The notes under the pieces were generated by a model. The model saw nothing but the letters and a program-made list of their open reading frames with translations, made no database searches and was not told the origin of the DNA. From positions 186,001-250,000 of the forward strand of contig QNQO01006240.1 of the NCBI GenBank assembly GCA_003290165.1: DNA of 64,000 bases. Reading direction: 5' to 3'. Source of the stretch: Berberis thunbergii (lineage: Eukaryota; Streptophyta; Magnoliopsida; Ranunculales; Berberidaceae). Each line of letters opens with the position of its first letter. Positions within the stretch are counted from its first letter, which is position 1. The translations under genes were made by a program, and so were the position numbers. Of the stretch, positions 9,686 to 21,821 are shown piece after piece.

Positions 9686-9726
9686 ATAGAGTAAATCAAT
9701 GAATTCTTCTTCATGATTTTCACATG

Positions 9727-9739
9727 GTATCAAAGCCAT
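9727..9739 (+). promoter_or_regulatory. Possible orphan PBS
   Basis: TGGTATCAAAGCC resembles an initiator-Met PBS with one change and follows a TTCACA that could be an LTR end. I found no matching downstream LTR or PPT, so this may be the edge of a deleted copia element. Confidence 0.35.
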
Positions 9740-10425
9740 TTGTGCTCATGCGAGTGCAGATCCTGGTATTCTAGCTTGCTGACAGCAGTAGCTATTTATA
9801 TACCATCTGTTGGACACTCTTCCCTTTATAGCTCTAAATGTTGATGAGTCTATTCTCAATTCATTCTCGTTTCACTTTTGGTTGTTGCATCACTAAATGC
9901 TTATCTATTTTTCAACAATAGTGCATCATCCATGCTTTGAGGTCTCTAGCATCGTCACATCATCCGAGTCATATTTGCAACAAAATCACCGTCTTCCTTC
10001 CGGACCTAACAACCCAAGAAGATCACATTCACCTTGGTCCAACATTTGGGGTGATTTCCATGTCATTTTTCAGCCTTTGGCAACCCTTTATATTGTGTGA
10101 AAAAATGTGGGGATTGTGTCACATGTTTATCTTTGAGCCCATCGTGTCAAGCTCGAATTATTAAAGAGCTTCTAAATCCCTAGTGATTAAGCTCAGATTT
10201 GTCAAAGAGCCTCTGAATCTATGGATGTGTAGAGATCAAGCTCATATGGCTCATGAGGCCCATAGCTAGCCTAAAAGAAGAAGAAGAAAAAAAAAAAAAA
10301 AAAAACTAAGCTGATTTTTTTTTTTCACATGGGTTCTTCGATTGAAAATAAAATAAAATTGGGCACAATTTCATCATCAGTAAATGGTGGTTCAGTTGGA
10401 GTTACTTCCATCAGCAATCACACCT
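9740..10425. other. No recognised feature
   Basis: Two overlapping short frames at 9897-10164 have no recognisable motif. A poly-A run lies near 10290-10305. If the PBS at 9727 is real, this may be retroelement leader sequence. Confidence 0.4.
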
Positions 10426-10522
10426 ACCCACCTTGCCCCTAACCCCTCCCACCCAGATGCCGCTGGTTGGGTTCGACCCTGTGACCTAGTGATACCATAC
10501 GCCACTGCTCATCCACTGAGCC
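10426..10522 (-). mobile_element. tRNA-derived SINE-like copy
   Basis: On minus an A box TGGCTCAGTGG is followed about 40 bp later by a B-box-like GGGTCGAACCC. The segment sits between direct repeats ATCACACCT (10417-10425 and 10523-10531). The A box is very near the 5' end. No clear A tail is left, so the 3' end is uncertain. Confidence 0.55.
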
Positions 10523-10531
10523 ATCACACCT

Positions 10532-12550
10532 TTGGCATGACAGATAGATTAATAATAGCGATCACAATATTGTTGTCCTGCTGCAGTTTCTAAATTATAA
10601 GCCTCGAATTTGTGATCTCTATTAATAAGTTTACAAAACCAGGATCTATGCAAATTAAGAAGACGCCAGATGTTTCAATAAGCGGACGCCATACTCAACA
10701 CATGGCCTTCTTAGTCTCAGGTTGGTCTTCTTGCAAAAAAGATTTGAGAGTTTTGAAGTCTCTCAAAAGAAGTCACTTCTTCCAATGTCTGGCCCGGATC
10801 AGCAAGAGGGTCGCCTCTGCTGCCTGACACTCCGCTATAGTGTTGTTAAGCACTCTTCCGAAGATCGGACAAATGAGCGGACCAAAACAGTACCATGAAC
10901 ATTCATCTCTAGCATGCATAACGCTCCATGTTTAGAATAGTCAAACAAATTGGCATCATAAGTGATAATAACCGTGTCGGGGTCCGAAACAGGGGAAAAA
11001 GGGCTTCTGCTGAAAAGATCTAGAGTTAAGCCTGTGGTGTCTAGCTGATCAAATCTGGGCTTGAATTAATTCAATTATGGTGGTTTCGATCTCTGTAAGG
11101 GGACAAGGTAGAAACAGGCTTAGCCCGCATGGTGGATGGAAGAGTAACATTTGTTGTGGTTGTTTCCTGAATATGGTGGATGGATATGAGCCTATTATCT
11201 GTAATCCCGGATTGAAAGTCTAAGTGATCTGATGGGGGAGTAGCATTGATAATTGTATGTGCCAGGAGTTCCAGGTGCGGTTGTAAAAAGGAAAGGAACA
11301 ATTGTGTGCAGAAATTAGTTTTGTGGAAGAAACATTTATTGCGAATCTGCGAAATTGTTTGAATAACAGCTATGAATTGGGAAAACATTTCCTTTTTAGC
11401 TGCTAATGATTTTTAATTGTGTCCCACATAAAAGTGAAAAAGAGTGAGAGTGAAAGAATGCTAAAACTATCATTAAGCCAATCAATCGAAATAGGGAAAA
11501 TTGTCATAAGTTAATGATTGGGTAGAAAAAGTAGAAGTGAGTAGCATCCTTTGTGTGGTTCTAGCAGAAGATATGGTTGAGTAGCAATTGTTGAGGATAA
11601 CGCCCCCTAAGCTCAAGCAAGTTTGGATTTAGTAACTAAAATAAATGTCTAATTTAAATAAAACTAGATGTGGAACCTCACTACGTGCGTGTATATTTAA
11701 TAGTTTTATTTTATTTTAAAAAATAAATCAATAAAAATTTAAATTTTAGGGGGTTAAAAAAAAGGATTATTCCAAGTTGTATTCACATTGCATGCATTTA
11801 TCATCACCTAATAAGTATGGGATCAACGACACCATCTAATAAGGCATGTTGCACATTTGGGTTATCTAAACATTTATGAATCATCATAGGCACTGGACAT
11901 AGGACACATTACCATCTTCTATTAGTATTAGTATCAGTATCAGATCAACCACACCACTACATTGTCAACAATGTTAGACAACAACATACAATGTGATATA
12001 ACAACCATTCCAATCCTTCTTCGCTCACACAAATTTCATCTCTATAGTGATCAATTTCATCAAACTTATGGGAATACCAACAACCCCTCTTCTTCCATCA
12101 TTCGCATAACCACCCCCAAGCACTCAAAAACCATCCAGCCCAATAATTCATTTTTCAATTTCCATAACAAAAAAAATTTCAAAACTTGACCAAACCCCAT
12201 TTTAAATTAAACACTGAAAAACGAATTTAAAAGTTTAAACCCATACCAGCAATAAAGGGTATGTTGTATGAAGCGTCTCTACATCAGTAACATGGAACCC
12301 ACGGATGAACCTTCCAATTGCAGAGAAAACCATCAAAGCCAAGATATCCCACCGAAAAAAAGCGCAACATGACTATAAATTCACAGCCAATGGGGTCATC
12401 ACCAATCAAGGTTTTTTTACAAAAAAAAATAAAAATAAAAATAAAATCAAAGAAAAACATTGTCTTGAATGACCCCCATTTGTTCAGTTGAGCCGAAAAG
12501 TCAGGTTTGTCGAACTGAATCACCCCTTCCAAAGGAAACCTTTATTCCTC
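10532..12550. other. No recognised gene or element
   Basis: The longest frame, 105 codons on minus at 11071-11388, has no motif I recognise, and I do not call it a gene. The remainder is low-complexity AT-rich sequence. Confidence 0.5.
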
Positions 12551-12582
12551 AGTGATCTTTGGGGAGATCCCCAAAGATCACT
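12551..12582. repeat. Perfect 15-bp palindrome with 2-nt centre
   Basis: AGTGATCTTTGGGGA is followed by GA and then TCCCCAAAGATCACT. A third partial copy, GAGTGATCTTGGGGGA, starts at about 12609. It may be a TIR remnant or a cruciform-forming site. Confidence 0.75.
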
Positions 12583-12916
12583 CTTGAAGAAGATGATGAA
12601 TTGGCAAGAGTGATCTTGGGGGATCTCCGCCACCACAAACCTCTCTTAATCAATTTAGTAAGTTGGGTTATGCTATGTAATTGGTAACCATGGGTTCCTT
12701 TGAACACAATAGAGAAGAAATTAAACTCACACAAAACTGTATGTTACAGTCTTCCCTTTCAACCTAAAAATTTTCCCTTCCCCACTGTGAAGTGTGAATA
12801 CGCAACCTATTGATGACGAAAAAAATTTCGACCTAAAAATTTTCCCATCATTTATTATTGATGTCCAAAAAGACTTGAACACAACCTCAAGGGGTACATG
12901 AAATGCGAGAAACCTC

Positions 12917-13117
12917 GGATTGAGGGGGCTACTGCGCAGGCCTCTCAGCCGTTGGATCAGATCATCTGGGAGGAGAGAGGTTTTTGGCGGGAAATTTTTT
13001 TAAATAAAATTTGATTTTCAAATTTATATGATCTGAGCCGTTGGATTTTGATCCAACGGTTGGGAGGCCTGCGCAAGAGCTGCTCCTACCCACTGTGTGC
13101 AGGAGCCCCCCTCAATG
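12917..13117. mobile_element. Mutator-like MITE with 10-bp TSD
   Basis: The perfect 10-bp repeat GAGAAACCTC flanks the element (12907-12916 and 13118-13127), a length typical of Mutator superfamily insertions. The TIRs begin ATTGAGGGGGCTACTGC and, inverted, ATTGAGGGGGGCTCCTGC. Internal arms GCCGTTGGATCA and TGATCCAACGGTT also pair. The right arm has an extra segment of about 35 bp. It has no coding capacity. Confidence 0.8.
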
Positions 13118-13145
13118 GAGAAACCTCTAGGAAGAATAAAAAAGA

Positions 13146-14272
13146 TGACAATGGTTTTTGACACCAGAATATCTTCTCTTTAACACCACCACCCCTCCAT
13201 TTTTAAACACACCACCACCTTTCTATCTAACCCCACCAACATAAACCCAAATTCAAAAAAATTATCCCTCCTCCCATATCTGTAACGCAGTAGCAACTGT
13301 GTGTCACCGCCGCTCGCCGGTCGCACCACCACACCCATAGTAGGACGCCGCTCCACTCCGCCCCTTCCTCTTCTCTTATGTTCCTTCTCTTTCCTCTTTT
13401 CTCCTCTTCCCCTTCTTCTCATCTCTTCCTATTCTCTTCTACGGAACAACAATAGTGACGGAGCAGTAGCAACCACCCCACCCCCATTGCCGGCTGCATA
13501 GCCCCTCCCCTCATTTTTTAAATTAAAATTTTTACATAACCATTACAGCATGTTGTTGAAAAAAATGCAAAAAATACAACGAGGTGCAAAACATGATATA
13601 GTATGATCCTATTTCACAACGTGCATCACATGCCCTTGAATGTCTATGCTTTTTTTTCTCATTCGCCCTCGCAGAGGACTCTGCAAGGATGAGTTCCCAA
13701 CTTGCGGATTCCAAAGTGAATCACTAGATTTATGCAAGGATGGAATCCATACTCACGAAGACCTGTGCAAGGGCGAAGACAATGAAAAGAGAAATTCTAG
13801 AATTATGATGCAAATCGTTAAATAGGTCTCACGACGTTATAGAGCATGTCATCATAGTTGGGATCGTAATAAGTTGTGCATTGCATGTTGCTGAATTTTC
13901 TGCATTTTCTTCAATGATGTCATTTCACATCGTTAAGGGTTATATAAAATTATATATATAATAAAATAAAGGGGAGAGGCTATGTGGCCGGTGGCGGGGG
14001 CAAGGTGGTTGCTAATTCTTTGCCTCTGTTGTTGTTTCTGAGAATAAAAAGAAGAAAGGAAAAGAAGAGGGAAGGAAATAAAGAAGGCGGTGTGGGGTGG
14101 TGCTGTCGGCCATGCAGGGATGTCGCTGCTGGTTGTTGTTCTTGTGAAGAGTTGAAAAAAAGGAGAAAAATAGGAAGAAATGACTATTTTATAGGTGGTA
14201 ACCTTTAGCACATAAAAAGGGTGGTGGCGTCAAAGGATGGGTTTGGGAGTGTCAAAAAGTTGTGGTAAAAAA
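13146..14272. mobile_element. Foldback element with arms of about 300-360 bp
   Basis: Left arm 13146-13512 is repeated inverted, with divergence, at 13968-14272. Matched blocks include GGCTATGTGGCCGG against the reverse complement of CCGGCTGCATAGCC, GGTGGTTGCTA, and the outer GGGTGGTGGCGTCAAAG and TCAAAAA blocks. The centre (13513-13967) has no domain I recognise; it includes three near-copies of a phrase around CTRTGCAAGGATG. Long TIRs suggest a Mutator-like or foldback transposon. No TSD is identified. Confidence 0.65.
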
Positions 14273-14277
14273 GAAAA

Positions 14278-14279
14278 TG

Positions 14280-14317
<38 letters not shown>
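14278..14317 (+). repeat. (TAA)n microsatellite
   Basis: About thirteen uninterrupted TAA units directly adjoin the outer end of the foldback's right arm. Confidence 0.95.
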
Positions 14318-16366
14318 CTGGGCTTTCCCAAAGCCTTTGGAACTAAAGATTCCTAATATACACCAATCTTTTCTTGTCGAGCATAGAGCTTTAGGTTTCA
14401 TGGCTTCAGACACCATATTTCTCTAATTGAACCAAATCACCAATGTAGTTGCGACCGACTTCGCTTTGCGAAACACATGAACATGAACATGAACACGAAC
14501 ACAATGAAGTTGTTGACAAGTCATTCTCATCTTCTGCTTGTTTGAGCTAAACACTATGGAGGGGCTTTATAGGTAATGTAGAGCCAAATATTCTATCACT
14601 AGTTTAAAGTCCGTTTGTATCACTACTTTATCTAACTTTTAGAGTTAGACATAATCCAAGCCCTCAAGTACTGTGAAAGATTTTGCTTAGTTGCTCGACC
14701 ATTCATGGAAAAAAAATTCTTGCCACAAATACGCTGCCTTTGGTTGCCTCGTAGCACCACACCCCCTTAGAAAAGTTATCTCATGTTGAACCATTAACTT
14801 TTAATGCCACCCAATCTTTAAGGGGACTTCCACTAAAGATAGTTGGGGCTTTTTATGGACAATGATTTTTGAAAACTTTTGAAGCTAACTTGAACCAAGA
14901 ACGAACTTTTACAATAACGTAGATCGAGTTCCTTCTTTTATTTTCATGACATTAGTTATTTCTTTGAAGCCTAATCTCACACAACGTGAACATGTGCACA
15001 AGGCTAAATAGAAGACCAAGGTACATATTTCGTAAAGCCCTTCAGAATCATTCCCGTAGCAAGGTGCATATAGTCCTCTGGTTTGCAAATATGGATACCG
15101 AAAATAGGTTCAAAGTGTTTCCATACCTCATAATTAAGTCATTTTGATCGAGAAACTCCCATCATGGGAACCTTTCTAAAATATGCATATCTCCATTGCC
15201 ATGGTCTTTATAATACTTTTAAAATGTCATCCTCCGAATCCCATCATCGAAGGTTTCAAAATCCCCATTTGCAACATCCGCTAATGAAGGCTACTCATTA
15301 ACGAGTGTGGTATCTGGGCTAAACATCTCATTACCACTTTAATCTTCAAAACAGAAGTTGATCATGTTGCCTTAGTTTACTCTCCTCATCAAAATAGAGA
15401 TTATCAACTTGAACACCATGATTTTAGGCCCATCTTGGGCCTTTATGGTGTGGGGTTTTATCCTAGAAAGCATCATTGCTATTGGCGAGTGAATCGCCTT
15501 CTCGTATTCTTTCATAAAAACTCCATCTCCTGAGATGTGGGACTATTCAAACCAACACCAATCAGGATGAAGTTTGTAAGCATTGATTAGTATTTCAAGT
15601 TGTTATTTGTTGCAAAGGTTTGTGATGATGGATTGATGCAAAAGCCCCATATCATGTTTGGATACCTACTACCTTGAAAGGCTTTTGGCAAACCTTTGAA
15701 GATCCTTTTTCATCATTCCTATTTATCATGGCGGTGAAAGTTCTTAGCATAGGATTGAAGAAAAACCTTTGAAGATAACGTGTGAAATTTTTTTTCAAGC
15801 TTAGAAGTTGTACCCCTACAACAAATTCGTTGTATGTAAATGATACATTAATATTCTTGAATTAGTACAGAAGGTCGGTGGTGGGTGCAAAAAGTTTGTT
15901 GCATCATAGTGTGCTATTTTCGAGCAGAAAGTCAACATTCGAAAGAGTTTGTATGTATGCATAACAAGCTCCTGTGAATAGGATTATATCTATTCAGAAT
16001 GAAATGTTATTATTTCGTATGAAATACCTTGAACTCTCAAATTGAATAGGAAGAACTAAAGTTAGGTATTTTAATGACTTATTGGATAAAATAAAAACGA
16101 TCACTTTTGGATGGAGCTGTTAAGTCGATTATATTGACTGGTCATGTTAATCAAATGACCAAAATGCCCCCACCTTGAATAGTTGGACGTAAATTTTATT
16201 TCAAAGGGGGGCCAAATGCAAGTAGGCATAACCCATCTTCCATACATTAATGTCAAATGTGATCTTTGGGAGGACGAGTGGGTGGGTGGGTAGACCGTGT
16301 GTCTAATGATGTTTCTAAGATGGCAGCGGATGAGATTCAAGATCAAGATATCACAACAGAAAAAGG
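14318..16366. other. No recognised feature over about 2 kb
   Basis: No frame longer than about 80 codons occurs. A short palindrome AGGCCCATCTTGGGCCT lies near 15427-15443. The 81-codon minus frame at 16101-16346 has no motif. Confidence 0.5.
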
Positions 16367-16622
16367 GTGGGATCCACGGGCATACCTACTAAGGGACGAG
16401 GGGGGCAGCGCCACCCCCTAACTTTCAAAATAGTTTGAGTATATATCTAGTGGTTGATTATTTACTTTTTTACTAGTTGATCTATGTTCAATTCTCTTGG
16501 AATGATAGATTTTTTGGGTATATTTCATTGCCTCTTAGTAATGCCATTTATATTACTATTCTCTCCTATTATTACCTGTCCCTGATTTTTTTATGCATTC
16601 TCATAGCTTATTAATTGAAAAC

Positions 16623-17252
16623 CAGTGTTCTAAAAATCGCTAGGCGCTGGGCGGGCGGCGAGCATGTGCCTAGCGCTCAGGGGCCTAGGCGGCACCTAGG
16701 CGGTCTTAGGTTTTGTATTATTACTTTAATAATTTACAAAAGTTAAACATAATACCTTATCAATTACATCTAATTTAATGTCAATATACATATGCAAAAT
16801 TTAAAAACATGAAAAAATTAACAATCGTGAACAAAATTTATTAAAACTCACATGACTGAAGTTGCTCATGATGGGTACTTTATATAAATTTGAATTTGTG
16901 TACTATTTTATTTTTCTTCAAATTGCATGAATAACCCCAATTATGTTTGATAAAATCTACATTAGTAAAATTGGTACCGGCAGATCCTTTGAGAATTCCA
17001 TTAAGTAATCATCATTTGCTACATTTAGACATATACTGAATAAAAAAAAATTAAATAGTTTATTTCTAAAAAATAGGAAAGAAAATAAAATAAGAACACA
17101 ATCAGCCTTATTAAAAAATAAAAAAATAAAATAAAAAATAAATAAATATCGCCCAGACCGCCTAGGCCGCCTAGGCCGCCCAGACCCCGCCTAGACCCGC
17201 CCAGCCATTAATCTGGGCGGTTTTCCACCTTCTAGCGATTTTTAGAATACTG
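16623..17252. mobile_element. hAT-type MITE, 630 bp, perfect 8-bp TSD
   Basis: TIRs CAGTGTTCTAAAAATCGC and GCGATTTTTAGAATACTG differ at one position over about 20 bp. The 8-bp TSD TTGAAAAC is perfect (16615-16622 and 17253-17260). GC-rich subterminal blocks rich in GCCTAGGCGG pair with CCGCCTAGGC near the other end. The AT-rich middle has no coding frame. Confidence 0.9.
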
Positions 17253-17658
17253 TTGAAAACGTTAAAAAAATGTGTTTGTTCGTAAGTGGTATAAAACACA
17301 CAACAACAAAATATAATATAAACCCACAACAAAATATATATTTGAAATAAATATCTAAACTAATAACAATAGAACACAATCAAAATATATAGCATTAGTA
17401 ATCTCATACAAATTTTGAGGGTAAGATTGGCTTGTAAAACCCATTTTTCCTTTAAAATTGTATTAGGATCTTATTACGTTAACACATTTCATATTTTGAT
17501 ACTTTTAAACTTAACATGAATTATATTATATTAATTATGTATTCTAGTTATCCCACTCATTTTTCTTTGCTAGGATTGTCGACAAAGTGACATTATCGCT
17601 TAAAATAAGACTGTAGAGTTCAACTGGATATATAAAATGCACTTGTACACTTTTTTAT

Positions 17659-18805
17659 GGCAACGACTACTCCACAACACCAAAAGCACTTTCTCACACC
17701 ACCATTGAGTTTTTTTTTTCTTACTTATTCACACCACCAATAAATATGCATAACCTAACAGAGAAACCCAAACTCAAAACGAAACAAATGCAAAACAGGG
17801 TGACTTTCGACTAATTTAAACCCTCAATTGAGACCGATTCTCAAGCTCATCAAAACATGAAAATTATAGTACTCTGAGTTATATAATAAACACAACTTAA
17901 ATTACTTTAAAATGTTTTGAAATGAGCAAGTTATGATCATTTTACTAAAGTTGCGCAAATCTATCTAGCAATGAAAATATGATAGTGTCCCTGATTTTCG
18001 GCCTACTTATATGCTTGATTGAGATTGATTATTAATCTCATTAAAACATGAAAATGGTAGTACTTTAAGTTATCTAATAAACACTACTTGAATCACAAGT
18101 AATGGGCATTTTACTAAAGTTGCGCAAATCTGTCTCGCAATTAAAATGGGATAGTGTCCCTGACTTTTGGCCAACTTATGTGCTCGATTGAGAGGATTCT
18201 CAAGTTGCTCAAAACAAAAATATTGGATTACTCTGATTTCTCTAATAAACACATCTTGAATCACTTGAAAATGTTTTGAAATGAGAAACTTATGGTCATT
18301 TTACTAAAATCATACAAATCTGTCCGATAAATTTTGCTGAAAATTTTTCTTTTCTTCCAGAACAATGCGAGGTTTTCAGCAAATTTTTATAGTGTTCGCC
18401 CAAAACAAGTCTTAGACGAACAATATTTACTTTTTTTGTGATTTCTGAAAACTTTTCTGAAGTTTATTTGTTTTTGTAATTTAAATTATTTCTGAAGTTT
18501 CCATTAGATTACTTTGTTTTTCTGAAAAGTTTTGGGGAGGTTGCGATTTGGGGTTCGGTTTTTAAGGGTTTCAATTTTGAGGGAGAGGGTAGAGATTTTT
18601 GAGGGAAAGAGAAGAGATTTGAATGTGGAAAGGGAAAAGATTTGAATGGGGAAGGGAGGAATTGCATTTCAATTTGAATGGGAAGGGGAAAAATGTTGGT
18701 TTTTTGTTTATATAGGTGGCGTGGGAAAGAAAGTAGGTAGTGTGGGAGAGTAAAATGGTGTGAGAAAGCACTCTTGGTGGTGTGGAGTGGTTGTTGCCTT
18801 TTCTT
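17659..18805. repeat. Inverted repeat pair (17659-17712 and 18753-18805)
   Basis: GGCAACGACTACTCCACA with CTTTCTCACACCA at the left is matched, inverted, on the right with about 80 percent identity by eye. On minus the right arm is followed by a TATATAAAC box (near 18710) and a pyrimidine-rich leader, so part of this may be an LTR or promoter region reading leftwards. Confidence 0.5.
17825..18340 (+). repeat. Tandem repeat, three diverged units of about 160-190 bp
   Basis: Units begin near 17825, 18014 and 18184. Each has, in order, GATTGAGA, CTCAAAACA-like, TCTAATAAACAC, TTTTACTAAA and GCAAATCTGTC; the first two also share GATAGTGTCCCTGA. It is non-coding and may be an LTR-internal repeat. 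Confidence 0.75.
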
Positions 18806-19210
18806 TTTTATAGTTGTGCTTATTAGATAAATGCTCAACACTAAACTAGAATTAATATTCTACGATTTTTATATCTACTTGTAGATGTTAGTTGGAGTTT
18901 ATTATTAAATTATCAACCTAGGGCAGGAATTTATGTCTCCTCCTTGGTTAATCACTATTACCGATCAATAACCTTTTTCTATTTTGCCCCCTCTTAACTA
19001 CATTCCTAGGTCCACCGCTGGTGAAAACAAAAGTTGGAATGAGGAGTGACGAGTCCAAATTTAGTCTCCTGTAAATCTGACCTACAAAACAAATGTTAGA
19101 TTGCCAAAGACCACCTATTTGGTAGCCGAAGGTATTTCAATGCTTAAGTCAGTAACTCTATTGGAGATGGAGATTAATTTAGACAGAACTTAGTTAAAAT
19201 TGCATACCTT

Positions 19211-19475
19211 TGTCGAATGTTTCTTTTACCTTATATAATGGTTGTTATTAATTTGTTGCATGACTTAAGCATGTGAGGCTCATCGAGGGGAGACGTTCTC
19301 TGCAACGGTCTCCTTCTTAATGAAGTTGCATCCTTGGAGGAGTAACTCCCTCCGCGACTCTTTTTTTCTGTAACATTCCTCATCTTTAAGGGAGAGCCTT
19401 GTTGGGCATGGATTTGGGCTTCTAACTATGATTTGTTCTGACGGACCCTTTTTGGGCTTTAATGACTAAATCTTC
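19211..19475 (-). repeat. 3' LTR (left copy) of the Tat element, aligned part
   Basis: It starts TGTCGAATG on plus. It shares TGACTTAAGCATGTGAGGCTC and later TTTTTGGGCTTTAAT with the right copy. The inner limit is uncertain and the LTR may extend to about 19800. Confidence 0.7.
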
Positions 19476-19807
19476 CATTTTTGGGCTTTGTGAGTTGGTT
19501 AGGTTTTGAGATACTTAGTCCTTGTGATGGGCGATCTTTGCCACGTGTATGGCCTTGATGATAGTCTTATTTGATGTATCATCAGCTACTCCCCCTAGCT
19601 AGTGGGTACGCTGATGCGGCCACTAACTATATGGCGGTTGGATTTTCAATTTCATCATTGTAGTGCATTTAATATCATTAACAGTTGTTGTTATGTTTGT
19701 TTCTCCGATGTCTCATCCGCTTATTCGCTTCGGCGTGATTTTTGGGATTTTGTGTTGCCATCGTATCTCGCACATTTCCCATAAGCGGTCATTTCGTTGC
19801 TCAACCC

Positions 19808-19816
19808 TATAAAAAA
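19808..19816 (+). promoter_or_regulatory. TATA-like site upstream of the antisense ORF
   Basis: TATAAAAAA lies 95 bp before the ATG at 19903, on plus, with a pyrimidine-rich stretch between. Its spacing would suit a core promoter for the antisense ORF. There is no expression evidence. Confidence 0.5.
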
Positions 19817-19902
19817 GGGGAGGTGAATATTGTATTTCATTCTTTATGTTTTATTCGTTCCCAAGCTTTGATTTCTCTCTCTTTCATTTTCATCTTATAA
19901 CA

Positions 19903-20821
19903 ATGTTTGGCCTCAAGATGCTAAGTGGTGATGTTCTTTCTACTTGTGAAGCTTTCTTTCGGCCTAAGAGGGCGACACAAACGACTCTGGATAGTGTTTG
20001 CTATGACTATTCATTGCCAGCTGACCTTGAGATTATCCTGCCTGAAGACGATGACAGTCCTCGTCGTCTAAGGCCTAGCTACATTGTGTTGTACCCTGGC
20101 ATGTTTCAGGCGGGTCTTAAGCTTCCGGGACCATAAATCTTTTGGGAGTATCTAGATTCCTTGGGCATCACTGCTGCTAAAATGGTTCCTAATGGCTGGA
20201 AGGTAATGATCGTGACCTTAGCGAGGGCCGCCCTGGGGCCGCTCTATCCGAGATTCCTATGAATATCAGGGTTTTGCACTCCGTGATGGGGTATAGTGTA
20301 AATACTAACCACAGTTGCTATCTCTGTGGTCCATCCTGTTTTAGGAATCTTAAGGACAAGTATAGGGGCTGATCGAGGCCTTGGTTTTACTCGTCTGTCA
20401 CTTCTGATTATTTCAAATTACAAAATCTACATATTTTATAGTCATTTCGAGAACCCAAGAGGAACAAATTGTCATTGTATGTGGAGGAGCAATAGATCCT
20501 TGATCGATTTAATAAGATTCCTCCGGCCACTAAAAGTTTTCCTTACTACGGATGTCATCAATCGTAGTGGTTTGTATACTATGAGCGAGGCGGATCGTGC
20601 AGGGCTTACAATGGCTCGTGCTTTGGAACATTGCTTGTGCTAGTAATGTTGTTTCTTATGAGGGGCAGGAGCGTACTCCTCTGTTTGGCGTTGGTGATGT
20701 GAGCATTGATTGGGAAGTGAGCTCCTTTAAGAAGCCTACGGATTGCAATGCTTCTGTTAATGCTAGAGATGCTATTAATGGTGGCTTCAACATTAGAAAA
20801 GGAAGGTTCCTAGGCCTGCTA
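19903..20821 (+). pseudogene. Antisense ORF of the Tat element, part 1 (Transposase_28-like)
   Basis: The ATG at 19903 starts MFGLKMLSGDVLSTCEAFF. About 55 residues on, LRPSYIVLYPGMFQAGLKLP and then FWEYLDSLGI with MVPNGWKV match the pattern of the plant domain known as putative gypsy-type transposon (PF04195-like), where a YPxxFxxGxxLP motif is followed by LPNxWR. A stop at 20134-20136 and later frameshifts break it. It continues after the CACTA element at 27939. The function of such antisense ORFs is not established. The domain name is from memory of the family and needs a profile search. Confidence 0.7.
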
Positions 20822-21821
20822 CGCTACAAGAAAAGTCCTCATTTATAGCACATGTTTATAGCGTTTTTGTCCAAAGTGCTATGATTACATCACACACCCT
20901 CATTCATAACATTTATCAATAGCATTTTTTAAAATTTGCTATGAAAAATCAAATTTTAATGGTTTTAAAAATGAAAATGTTGTCTAATTTGGGCGGGGTT
21001 TTTGGCGCCGTTCAAAATTTTTTTTCACCCGATTTTATCTCTCTTCTCCCCCAAATTTCACTCTAAACTTAAAACGTGAGACTCCCCTGCAAAGCTCAAC
21101 CATGCGCTTCTCATTTCTCTCTCCCTAAGATAAGGTCTTCACTTCTTCTTCAGATCTTCTTCTTCTTCGTCACATCTCCATATCTTCTTCACTTCTTTTT
21201 CTTATTTTCAGATCTTTTCTAGTTCTTCTTTTTCTTCTTGACATCTTATCCACATTCTTCTTCACATTTTTATCCCTCTCGTTTCGAGGAAGAGGGTGGT
21301 TCTAGAGAGAGAGATCCAGGCGAAACCTTGGCTCGCTTAAAAAAGGCTTCAACTTGCCAATGCCCCTTTTCCTTTCTCCTATTCTTCGCAACAAACCATG
21401 GCTCAGTACCTCCATCTCTTCAACAACAACAAGGTTAGCTTCTTCTTCTGATAGATGGGGTTTACTTCTTCTTTTTGGGTTCTTTTTGTTGGATTAAGAA
21501 GAAATTTATGTTTTTTTTTTTATGAATTTCATTCACTGTTTGAAGCTCTATGGTTTTTGAAATTGAAGTAAAAATCTGATTTCAGAAGAACCCCACACCA
21601 TCGTTTTCCCTTTTCTTTTATCTCGTTTCATTGTCTCTTTATGATTTTGTTCATGTCATGTGATGCTCCACAAATTTGCTACATTGATGTTTATTACTTC
21701 ACTCTTGCTATTTTTTCTTCTTCTTTTGTAGCTCTAATTTCACTTTGACCTCTTTATAAACACTTATTTCATTGATTAACATTGGGTCAAGTCTTAATTC
21801 ACGTAGTTCTGATCTTTTGCA

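Larger units (their letters stand above)
16375..19020. mobile_element. Possible large hAT-like non-autonomous element
   Basis: The left end CACGGGCATACCTACTAAGG continues to GGGGGGC. The inverted right end CAGCGGTGGACCTAGG continues to GAGGGGGC. Both resemble the common plant hAT end pattern CAGxGGCGGACCTAGG. Flanking 8-mers are GTGGGATC and GTGAAAAC (5 of 8 match), so the TSD is weak. If real, it contains the smaller hAT at 16623 and the tandem repeat at 17825. No transposase is seen. Confidence 0.4.

Noticed and set aside
11071..11388. 105-codon minus frame
   Set aside because: No motif, no conserved neighbours; one such frame is expected by chance in this much sequence.
13180..13501. Short Arg-, Pro- and Ser-rich frames on both strands
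   Set aside because: They are readouts of low-complexity pyrimidine-rich arms of the foldback.
18509..18841. 110-codon minus frame rich in Phe, Pro and Ser
   Set aside because: Pyrimidine-rich leader-like sequence after a TATA-like site; repetitive, no domain.
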